Origin: JAXGMQ01 sp964613055 | GTDB taxonomy: Bacteria > Caldisericota > Caldisericia > JAAYUI01 | Length of the DNA stretch: 48,606 nucleotides | Direction of reading: 5' to 3' | Assembly: GCA_964613055.1 (NCBI GenBank) | Contig: CAZTGD010000014.1 | Span: forward strand, 1 to 48,606 | Part shown: positions 1 through 7,296 of the stretch, piece after piece | How positions within the stretch are numbered: the first letter of the stretch is position 1 | Layout: every line of letters begins with the position of its first letter | Notes under the pieces: model-generated | Told to the model about the DNA's origin: nothing | The model's input: the letters and a program-made list of their open reading frames with translations, nothing else | Databases searched by the model: none | Made by a program: the position numbers and the translations under genes

Positions 1-95
1 TTCACCAAGTGAGGCTAAGTTATAATTAATCATATAAACACCATCCTTTCATTTGCTTCATTGAATTCTATTCGATATAAAAAGATATTCAAGAC

Positions 96-122
96 TTGAC
101 AACCCAATCAAACTGTTATATT
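96..122 (+). promoter_or_regulatory. Promoter of the OsmC-like gene, leaderless arrangement
   Basis: TTGACA at 96-101, a 15-base spacer, then TATATT at 117-122. TATTCA at 119-124 with a 17-base spacer is an alternative -10. Only 10 bases separate TATATT from the ATG at 133 and there is no Shine-Dalgarno sequence, so the transcript probably begins within a few bases of the start codon. The rest of 1-95 is AT-rich and holds no gene I can support. Confidence 0.5.
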
Positions 123-132
123 CAACATATCT

Positions 133-564
133 ATGAAAAGAAAAACATTTACATACATGGCAGACGTTGACTGGGAAAAAGAGCACCAGGGTTTCTTAGG
201 TGGCAACTTTGATACAGTCAGAATTGCTTGCCCTCCAGAATTTGGTGGTCCTGGTGGTAAAATATCGCCAGAAGAATTATTTGTTGCATCCAATACAGTA
301 TGTATTATGACTACATTCATTGACTTCAGCGAGAGAGTCGGTATCGGGTTGGTTGCCTATAAATCAAAGGCAACCGGTTACATGGAGTTTATTGATAACT
401 ACTATCGTTTTTCAAAGATAGAGATAAAAATTGAGATCACAATATCAGAAAAGAAACAGACCAATATAACAAAAAGAATGATTGATAAGGCTCATGACGT
501 TTGTCCTGTTGGTAAATCCTCAACATGTGAAGTGATAATTGAACCAGAGATCAGAATAGCATGA
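133..564 (+). CDS. OsmC-like peroxiredoxin-fold protein
   Basis: The 143-residue product has the length and layout of OsmC/Ohr-fold proteins: an N-terminal beta region (VDWEKEHQGFLGG), a central segment with the first conserved Cys (TVCIMTTFIDF), and a second Cys in a C-terminal DVCPVGKSS segment. OsmC/Ohr enzymes use such a Cys pair to reduce organic peroxides in the cytoplasm. The 'PPEFGGPGGKISPEELF' stretch matches the conserved loop before the first catalytic helix. Which substrate it handles cannot be told from sequence. The start at 133 has no ribosome binding site but lies directly behind a TTGACA/TATATT promoter, so a leaderless mRNA is likely. A later ATG at 157 would remove the first beta strand and has no better signal. 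The gene converges on the GH57 gene with 8 bases between stop codons. Confidence 0.75.
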   Translation: MKRKTFTYMADVDWEKEHQGFLGGNFDTVRIACPPEFGGPGGKISPEELFVASNTVCIMTTFIDFSERVGIGLVAYKSKATGYMEFIDNYYRFSKIEIKIEITISEKKQTNITKRMIDKAHDVCPVGKSSTCEVIIEPEIRIA

Positions 565-572
565 CTATGATG

Positions 573-2036
573 CTATCCGAGGAAAGGGAAAGGGTTGTCA
601 TTGTCCGATAGTTGCTCAAAGTTGAAGTCTATAAAGTCTGTCTCAATTAGATCAACAATATTCCAGAAAGCCCTTCTATGCATTCGGAATCTTTTCTCGC
701 CATAGACCTTCGAACTTTTTGTGGTTACAAGAAAGGGCCAATCGGACGATTGGCACAGCATTAGTTCCCTTTCGAGTTGTGCAATCAGACTCCTGTCAAT
801 TGATGTATCTTTTTTTAGATCAAAGAACTTGGAGGACATCGTTCCAATGTCATCCCACATCCATAAAACAGATCCCCTATTCCATGGCCTGAGGTCGCCA
901 TCTTTTATCCAACTACATACCGAAGGTCTTTGTGAGTCGAGTTTTTTCAGGTTGTATTTCTGGTGGAGAGTTTGTGGCGTTGAAAGATTAACGTGTTTAC
1001 TATTTTCTAGTTGCAACAAGACTGTTTTCAACCATTCAACACCTTCATACCAATCTTGACCCATCAACTCAGCATCGATTGATAGAAGTATAGATTGATC
1101 GGTGTTGTCGGTGGAATGATTTTCAATCATAGATACAAATTCATTTGCATAATTATTTGCAAGTTCTAAAGCAATTTCAGGTTGATAGACGGCTTTGTTT
1201 GCAGGGTTTACATTTGAACCTGTGATCCTCCAATAGCGATTGCCTGAACGTCTGTACCTTTTTTGAAATTCCCTGAAACGAGGATCACCTGGGTAACCAT
1301 CCTCAAACGACCATATGCGTTTGGACAATTCCCAGTTTCTTGCCAATGCAATAACGTCTGTATTGCCAAGAGTAAATGGACGATTCCTATGTAATTCGTC
1401 TGTAGCTCTACTTCCAAGAAATACCGTATTAATATTGTTATCTTCTAGGATCTCTTCAAGACCGAGTTTGTAAGCGCATTCAGGTAACCAGAAACTTGTT
1501 GGTGTGTAACTCATTCTTTGCCTAATAGATTTAAGGCCAACCGATACCTGTCGCTCGATTGATTTAGCGCTTAACAATGGTAGTATTGCATGTGTAGCTG
1601 ATGATCCAACTATCTCTATAAGGTTCTTTTTGTTAAGATTGCGTACTGCTTTTGGCAGATCTCCGGATATCGAGGACCAAGTTTTGCTAACATCTTTGAG
1701 TGCTGACAAACGATGCTTAGCGGCTTTGCTGAGTTTGTTCCAACCCTTTTTTGTAAAATCTTGAACATCCCTTGAAGTCAACTTAATTTTTGTTTCTAGG
1801 TAATCGTTGAATCCATTCTTTATGTGATCGTCACTTAGTTGCTCGAGAAGGATGGGAGATAAAGATACTGTAGCAAGATTCTCTCCACCAGAAAGGGATA
1901 GATCATTGAACACGTTTACTAGTGGAATATATGACTCGAGCATAGCTTCAAATATCCATTCCTCGCCATATGGCCATATACCTCTTTTCCGAACATAGGG
2001 TATATGACAATGAAGTACTATAAGCAGGTCAACCAT
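573..2036 (-). CDS. Glycoside hydrolase family 57 protein, probable 1,4-alpha-glucan branching enzyme
   Basis: A 487-residue cytoplasmic protein with the GH57 signature blocks in order: LHCHIPYVR at 8-16, SFWLPECAY with the candidate nucleophile E186, and SIDAELMGQDWYEG with candidate acid/base D321. In characterised GH57 branching enzymes the last block reads FDTELFGHWWYEG, so this copy is recognisable but diverged. The family cuts alpha-1,4 glucan and rejoins it as an alpha-1,6 branch during glycogen synthesis. At 487 residues it is slightly shorter than the roughly 520-residue enzymes I know. The ATG at 2036 has a strong AAGGAGG ribosome binding site. No other glycogen gene lies beside it; it is divergent from guaB. 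An amylase-like activity is the main alternative. Confidence 0.8.
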   Translation of the reverse strand: MVDLLIVLHCHIPYVRKRGIWPYGEEWIFEAMLESYIPLVNVFNDLSLSGGENLATVSLSPILLEQLSDDHIKNGFNDYLETKIKLTSRDVQDFTKKGWNKLSKAAKHRLSALKDVSKTWSSISGDLPKAVRNLNKKNLIEIVGSSATHAILPLLSAKSIERQVSVGLKSIRQRMSYTPTSFWLPECAYKLGLEEILEDNNINTVFLGSRATDELHRNRPFTLGNTDVIALARNWELSKRIWSFEDGYPGDPRFREFQKRYRRSGNRYWRITGSNVNPANKAVYQPEIALELANNYANEFVSMIENHSTDNTDQSILLSIDAELMGQDWYEGVEWLKTVLLQLENSKHVNLSTPQTLHQKYNLKKLDSQRPSVCSWIKDGDLRPWNRGSVLWMWDDIGTMSSKFFDLKKDTSIDRSLIAQLERELMLCQSSDWPFLVTTKSSKVYGEKRFRMHRRAFWNIVDLIETDFIDFNFEQLSDNDNPFPFLG

Positions 2037-2168
2037 CTATTGCCTCCTTTCCAGAAGATATCAGAATTGCTTGAGAAGCTGAAACCCAAATACCCGATTA
2101 TTATAAGATTTCCACTCAAACTTATCATTGCTCATTATAGCATAAATGATTCGAAATTACAAATGTGC

Positions 2169-2196
2169 TTGACAAAGGGATTACTAAAATTACTAT
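2169..2196 (+). promoter_or_regulatory. Promoter of guaB
   Basis: TTGACA at 2169-2174, 16-base spacer, TACTAT at 2191-2196. Transcription would begin near 2203, just before the AAAAGGAG ribosome binding site at 2203-2210, leaving a leader of about 14 bases. No purine riboswitch is visible in this short leader. Confidence 0.5.
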
Positions 2197-2216
2197 CTAA
2201 TCAAAAGGAGACGAGA

Positions 2217-3692
2217 ATGATTGAAACTGTCAACTACGAGAAGTCCCTTACCTTTGATGATGTTTTATTATTGCCCCAATATTCAGAGGTCATCCCCAGT
2301 TCGATTGACACCTCGGTCAGCTTAGGCAATCTAAAACTCAACATACCATTGATATCTGCGGCAATGGATACCGTAACAGAGGTAGATCTTGCGATCGCGA
2401 TCGCAAGAGAGGGTGGTTTGGGCATAATCCATAAAAACATGTCAATTGAACAGCAATCGACACAGGTGGATCGAGTTAAACGATCAGAGTCTGGCATGAT
2501 CACAAAACCGATTACAAAGGGCCCAAATTGCACGATAGCAGAAGCGAACATACTAATGAGGGATTTCTCTATTAGCGGGATCCCAATAGTAGATGATACA
2601 AACGAATTGATAGGGATATTAACAAACAGAGACCTTCAATTCGAAGAGGATTTCAACAGACCTATCCATGAGATAATGACTAAAGGAAGGGAGAATCTGA
2701 TTGTTACTCCTGTCGGCACATCGCTTGAGCAGGCAAAGACAAAACTTCATAAACACAAGATTGAAAAATTGCCTGTAGTCGATGATGATTATAAGTTGCG
2801 AGGTCTTATCACGATAAAAGATATCAATAAGCGCTTAAAACACCCCAATGCCTCAAAGGATGCCAAGGGAAGACTGCTTGTAGGTTCTGCAATAGGTGCA
2901 ACTGGTGACTATCTGGACCGAGCAGATGAATTAATCAAGAATGATACTGATGCAATTGTTGTAGACACGGCACATGGTCATTCAAAGAATGTTATTGATG
3001 CCGTAAAAACAATAAAGTCCAAATATCCTAACTCAAATGTTATAGCAGGAAACGTTGCTACCAAGGATGCTGTAAGGGATTTAATTGATGCTGGTGTTGA
3101 TGTGATAAAAGTGGGAATAGGACCTGGATCAATCTGTACAACCCGTATTATCGCTGGGATTGGTGTACCTCAGCTGTCAGCCATCATGGAGTGTGGGAGA
3201 GAAGCTAAGGCGAAGGGAGTCGACATAATTGCAGATGGTGGGATAAAGTATTCTGGAGATATAGTGAAGGCAATCGCAGGTGGTGCTAGTGCTGTTATGA
3301 TCGGTTCATTGTTTGCTGGTGCAAAGGAAAGTCCAGGTGAATCAGTACTCTATAGAGGTCGAAGATACATCGTGTACAGAGGAATGGGCTCACTTGGTGC
3401 AATGAAAGTTGGAAGCAAAGACAGATACTTTCAGCAGGATGTTGTGGACGAAAAGAAACTCGTTCCAGAAGGAATTGAGGGAAGAGTGCCATACAAAGGA
3501 CCTTTAGCAGACATCGTCAGTCAGCTGGTTGGTGGATTGAAGTCTGGTATGGGGTACGTAGGTGCTAGGGATATTAACGAGTTGCATAAACGTGCAAAGT
3601 TTATAAAAATTACAGGTGCGGGTCTTAGAGAATCACATCCTCATGATATACAGATAACAAAGGAATCACCTAACTATGAGGTTCAGAGTTGA
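2217..3692 (+). CDS. guaB: Inosine-5'-monophosphate dehydrogenase
   Basis: IMPDH oxidises IMP to XMP with NAD, the committed step of GMP synthesis. The frame is open from 2004, but the ATG at 2217 is chosen because it follows AAAAGGAG by 6 bases and gives the canonical N-terminus with LTFDDVLLLP. The resulting 491 residues equal the normal length. The (beta/alpha)8 barrel is interrupted by a CBS pair at roughly residues 95-205. The catalytic loop reads GPGSICTTR with nucleophile C307. The flap region (GMGSLGAMK and following) and the C-terminal Arg/Tyr segment are present. The TGA stop overlaps the TTG start of the next gene. Confidence is very high. Confidence 0.97.
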   Translation: MIETVNYEKSLTFDDVLLLPQYSEVIPSSIDTSVSLGNLKLNIPLISAAMDTVTEVDLAIAIAREGGLGIIHKNMSIEQQSTQVDRVKRSESGMITKPITKGPNCTIAEANILMRDFSISGIPIVDDTNELIGILTNRDLQFEEDFNRPIHEIMTKGRENLIVTPVGTSLEQAKTKLHKHKIEKLPVVDDDYKLRGLITIKDINKRLKHPNASKDAKGRLLVGSAIGATGDYLDRADELIKNDTDAIVVDTAHGHSKNVIDAVKTIKSKYPNSNVIAGNVATKDAVRDLIDAGVDVIKVGIGPGSICTTRIIAGIGVPQLSAIMECGREAKAKGVDIIADGGIKYSGDIVKAIAGGASAVMIGSLFAGAKESPGESVLYRGRRYIVYRGMGSLGAMKVGSKDRYFQQDVVDEKKLVPEGIEGRVPYKGPLADIVSQLVGGLKSGMGYVGARDINELHKRAKFIKITGAGLRESHPHDIQITKESPNYEVQS

Positions 3693-4477
3693 TACCAGAT
3701 CGACAAGATAAGATTATTCAATCGCTTAAGAGTGTTTTCAAATCAGAGACTTCAGTGAGGGGAATGTTTTTGTCAGGATCATTGGCCAGGGGCAAGAGTG
3801 ATGAACTGTCTGATATCGATCTGTACGTCATCGCAGAAAACAAACGCACGGATAGTTTATTCGAGAGATTACCACAGATTGTCGCAGAGATCGAACCAGT
3901 GATGTTTTCTTTACGCACAAAAACAAGCCATCACTCAGCTGTGTTCGTGTTCAATGATTTGACTGAGTGCTCTTTGACTATTCTGAATATTGACGAATTG
4001 CATCCCTCTCCAGTTTACGAATACATTGAGTCCATACTTGATTCAGAAGGAATTGTTGAAAAAATTTCTTCTGAATCCAAACATCTTCCAGTTCAGGTGA
4101 GGATCGATACGCTCCTTCGGATCGAGTATCTGTTCCTTTGGGGAGCTCTTGCTCTGAGAAAGAGAATACTAAGAGATAGCATATGGGATGCTAGAGACGC
4201 GTTAGAGAAACTCAGGTATCTAGTCATTCAGATGTTTAATCTTCGAGCAGGAACACTGGATGGATACAAGGGAATTGAGGGTAATCTCGAATCAGCTGAG
4301 TTGCTTAAGCTTTCCAAAACAGCGTCAGCTTATGATAAGGACGCCATTCTTTCCTCTGTGAGTATGTGTTTTGACATGTTTGAAGAACTGAGAGATGAGA
4401 TGTTCAGCAGATACTCTCTAACACCAGATCAGAAAAGCACCAAGAGGGTGAAGGAAACAATTAAAGGATTGTGTTAA
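3689..4477 (+). CDS. Nucleotidyltransferase-fold protein, translationally coupled to guaB
   Basis: A 262-residue protein whose N-terminal 60 residues carry the DNA-polymerase-beta-like nucleotidyltransferase core: GSLARGKSDELSDIDLYVI, with the GS motif and the paired Asp residues (DIDL) that bind two metals. The remaining 200 residues are mostly helical, as in aminoglycoside nucleotidyltransferases and related stand-alone enzymes of this fold. The substrate is unknown. The likely start is a TTG overlapping the guaB stop (TTGA), which implies reinitiation after guaB and a low, linked expression level. The gene ends 4 bases from the convergent C25 peptidase gene. No HEPN partner gene is adjacent, so a MNT/HEPN toxin-antitoxin pair is not supported. 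Confidence 0.7.
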   Translation: MIPDRQDKIIQSLKSVFKSETSVRGMFLSGSLARGKSDELSDIDLYVIAENKRTDSLFERLPQIVAEIEPVMFSLRTKTSHHSAVFVFNDLTECSLTILNIDELHPSPVYEYIESILDSEGIVEKISSESKHLPVQVRIDTLLRIEYLFLWGALALRKRILRDSIWDARDALEKLRYLVIQMFNLRAGTLDGYKGIEGNLESAELLKLSKTASAYDKDAILSSVSMCFDMFEELRDEMFSRYSLTPDQKSTKRVKETIKGLC

Positions 4478-4481
4478 CGTG

Positions 4482-7190
4482 TTAACGCGTATCCTCAACA
4501 AGAATTGTATGCGTACTGTTTATCCATGATATATCGCAATCCAGAGCCTCTCCTATAAACCTGAGGGGTACAAATGTTCGATCGTTTGTTATTTCTGGTG
4601 GTACATCAAGGATAAAACTGTCATCATCTATCCAGGCATTCTTGCTACCAATCCACAGTTTTATTGATGTATTGTCTTTTGTAATATCTACTCTCTTCTC
4701 AGCACTATCCCAAGTGGTTCGGAAGTCAAGCTGATCAGATATAAATCTGATTGGGACAAGAGTCCTTCCTTCTGTAATGTATGGACTAGCATCGAGTATG
4801 TGACAATCACCGTTGACCCATGCTTGAGACTCATTGCTGTGAAAGGCTATCTCTTTGTAATTAGAATACTCTATACGTCTTCTAACAAGCAACTGTCGAT
4901 TATACTCATCCTTGATGAGAAAGGTTATATCATTCATATGTGACAGTAAGCTGATATTTGTTTCAAATTCACCGTTTGAGTTTGTTGAAATAGGATGGTC
5001 TTCAATGAAAAGAAGAGTACCGATTGTAGTTTTCCCACTCAGATTCATGTTTCCATTTACAGTTGATATATCTGAGTTTAATTCGAAATGCCTGTCAATG
5101 TTGATATCTAAATTATAACCACTACTCTCCTCAAATCCATTTACAACATTCACAAGAGATTGTGGCAGAGCCGTAAAACTGTGCTTTCTTTGGCTATCAT
5201 CAATGTGTGATTCAATACTCATGGATGTTATGGAGAAGCATTTCCCTCCCAAGGATTCAGGGCACTTGCTTGTAAAACAGAAAGAAAAAGCTATTCCAGT
5301 GGATGTAACACCATAACTTTCAACCCCCCTGTCAACACTGAACATGATTTCAGAATCAGATGTTGTATCAACTATGGGTTTGCTTTGTGGACAGCGATAA
5401 TCTTCGGTTATCATTTTCCCAACCCGATATCCTAAAAAATCGAAGCATTTTGGATCGAAGCTCAAAACACCAGCGATACTGCTAATTGGTTTTGTTGGTT
5501 GAATGATGAGGTCCAACCAGAACTCATTTCCGCTTGAAACGAGCGTGTATTCAGGTTGAAGTTGGATTACAGTGGATTCGGGAGATGGAATAACCTTTAG
5601 ACGTATCTCTGTAGTACCGAGATATCCATCAGATTCAGCCTTTAGGATAAAACTGTAATCTCCAGGTTTTACGGTGATGCCTGTGTTGATGAACATCTTG
5701 ACAATGTAACCAGGTAAAGGTTCATTATTGCTGAAAGAGATATCGATACCTAGGATGGGTTTTTCGATTGAAAGGCGAATTGGATCAATCGATTCAATGT
5801 TACCAATTTGAATCTCTATTGATGTTGTTTTTCCAGAGGTAACCTTTGTTGAGTTTGGTGTTGCTGTGAGTTGAAGGTGTTTGGTGTTTTTAGGTGGGTC
5901 GAGTTTCATGGACGGGTCACCGAGAAGGATAAATGAATAAACATTTTGAAGCGCTTTACTCCTTCCTCCCAGCCCGCCAAAATTCTTATAATAGCTTCTC
6001 AGTGAGGACATGAGCGACCATCCGATTGTTGAACCATCTACATAATTTCGAGTTATGTTATAGGATATAGTCTGGTTGCCACCCTCATCAGCACCTCTCC
6101 AACCAGGCATAAAGAAGTTAATTGCACTACCACCGATATAAGCTGATGCACCTGATCTCAGAAATGATGTTGCAAGCGAGTCTAATTCAGTGGCGACAAA
6201 GGCTGTTGAGCAGGCTGTTGCTATCACCAAGCCAGAATCAATCTCAGCTGTGAATGGTGTTTCTAAAATTGTTTCAAGCAATATTTCATTTTTATCAGCC
6301 CAACCGTTGTCATTGTCATCATTGATCCAACGTTTACGCATTATAGAGGTTTTTGAGCCATGTGCTAGATAATTGATAAAACCATACTTGTTCTCATTTA
6401 TGGTAGACAAGAGTGTTTTTCTATCGAGTCTTCTATCTGTATCAACAATTGATGGTATTCCTTTTGAGTCGTTTTCAAATATTCTCGTTCGTCTGAAACC
6501 ATTCTTTGAAAGGATTTCATCCCAAATGACGTTGTGCATCGTTGCTCCGTCTGTGTACTGGTTGCTTCTATCTCCATTCTCGTTGTCAAATGAGTATATG
6601 GCTCCAATCTGCAGAGCCTCTCTTTTGTGATCTGAAAAATCATAGTTGATTACACTTTCAACCCATTGCTCTACATATTTCTTGGATGAGATTGGGAATC
6701 TGCCTACAGCAATTTGGGGATCAATATCAACATTGTCAATTGGTTCACCCATCAATCCATTGCCATTCGTATCCCATTTGGATGTAAGAATTGAGTAGTA
6801 GATATCTGAGTAGACGGGACCCGGTTGTTGTTCTCTGCCTGTTTCGTCCTCAATACCGTTAGCGGAGTGAAGCTTTGCCTGTGGGATGTCAGCGTTGTTA
6901 CCGACTATAAGAAGATAAGACAAGCCCCAATTTTTATAGTTGTTTTTCAGATAATTGCGAAGGTTTTCTCGAGTATCCAATAGGGGATCGACTGGTATAT
7001 CATCTATTTCAACAACTCTAACTTTTATTCCTTGCTCAGATCGATGATTTGCCAGTGGTTCAAGATATTCACTTAAGCCACTTGCAGTGACGATTAGAAG
7101 CGATACACGCTCCTGTGCAACTATTGTGGTTGGAATTGCAACTACAAACAGTGATGTAATTAGTAATAGCGCTGTAATTCGTCTGATCAT
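4482..7190 (-). CDS. Secreted C25 (gingipain-type) cysteine peptidase with cohesin-like and stalk domains
   Basis: A 902-residue exported protein. Residues 1-26 form a signal peptide (MIRR, hydrophobic core, ending near VAQ). Residues 30-435 match the C25 peptidase domain: catalytic His277 in NYLAHGSKTS and Cys327 in IATACSTAF, with the Asp-rich segment WDTNGNGLMGE near 140 probably binding calcium. A beta-rich region follows, then a stretch around 545-670 resembling cohesin-type domains (ISSIAGVLSFDPKCFDF). The C-terminal 110 residues are a copper-amine-oxidase-N 'stalk' module with the repeated RTLVPIRF / RTFVPLRF signature. C25 enzymes cleave after basic residues or act as sortase-like maturases. 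Here there is no type-9 secretion C-terminal domain, and the stalk module appears to replace it. Start: ATG 7190, no ribosome binding site, probable leaderless mRNA. Confidence 0.85.
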   Translation of the reverse strand: MIRRITALLLITSLFVVAIPTTIVAQERVSLLIVTASGLSEYLEPLANHRSEQGIKVRVVEIDDIPVDPLLDTRENLRNYLKNNYKNWGLSYLLIVGNNADIPQAKLHSANGIEDETGREQQPGPVYSDIYYSILTSKWDTNGNGLMGEPIDNVDIDPQIAVGRFPISSKKYVEQWVESVINYDFSDHKREALQIGAIYSFDNENGDRSNQYTDGATMHNVIWDEILSKNGFRRTRIFENDSKGIPSIVDTDRRLDRKTLLSTINENKYGFINYLAHGSKTSIMRKRWINDDNDNGWADKNEILLETILETPFTAEIDSGLVIATACSTAFVATELDSLATSFLRSGASAYIGGSAINFFMPGWRGADEGGNQTISYNITRNYVDGSTIGWSLMSSLRSYYKNFGGLGGRSKALQNVYSFILLGDPSMKLDPPKNTKHLQLTATPNSTKVTSGKTTSIEIQIGNIESIDPIRLSIEKPILGIDISFSNNEPLPGYIVKMFINTGITVKPGDYSFILKAESDGYLGTTEIRLKVIPSPESTVIQLQPEYTLVSSGNEFWLDLIIQPTKPISSIAGVLSFDPKCFDFLGYRVGKMITEDYRCPQSKPIVDTTSDSEIMFSVDRGVESYGVTSTGIAFSFCFTSKCPESLGGKCFSITSMSIESHIDDSQRKHSFTALPQSLVNVVNGFEESSGYNLDINIDRHFELNSDISTVNGNMNLSGKTTIGTLLFIEDHPISTNSNGEFETNISLLSHMNDITFLIKDEYNRQLLVRRRIEYSNYKEIAFHSNESQAWVNGDCHILDASPYITEGRTLVPIRFISDQLDFRTTWDSAEKRVDITKDNTSIKLWIGSKNAWIDDDSFILDVPPEITNDRTFVPLRFIGEALDCDISWINSTHTILVEDTR

Positions 7191-7200
7191 CTTTACTAAT

Positions 7201-7227
7201 GGTATATTCTATATGGTATACAGTCAA
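7201..7227 (-). promoter_or_regulatory. Promoter of the C25 peptidase gene, leaderless arrangement
   Basis: On the minus strand TTGACT (7227-7222), 15-base spacer, TATACC (7206-7201), then 10 bases to the ATG at 7190. Spacing is identical to that in front of the OsmC-like gene. No Shine-Dalgarno sequence is present. Confidence 0.4.
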
Positions 7228-7238
7228 ACTGAATGAAT

Positions 7239-7265
7239 AATGGGTCGGAGGTAAACCGACCCATT
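7239..7265 (-). terminator. Hairpin downstream of the 986-residue stalk protein
   Basis: Perfect 10-bp inverted repeat (arms 7239-7248 and 7256-7265, AATGGGTCGG type) with a 7-base loop, 30 bases after the stop of the upstream gene. The following bases on the minus strand are only modestly T-rich, so termination strength is uncertain. Confidence 0.6.
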
Positions 7266-7296
7266 ATGTTTCTACCTACTCTAGACCATTACACAG

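Noticed and set aside
2004..2216. 71-codon N-terminal extension of guaB.
   Set aside because: It includes the promoter and ribosome binding site region and has no similarity to IMPDH; the ATG at 2217 gives the standard length.
3689..4477. Type VII MNT/HEPN toxin-antitoxin antitoxin.
   Set aside because: The gene is larger than MNT antitoxins, no HEPN gene is adjacent, and it is coupled to guaB instead.
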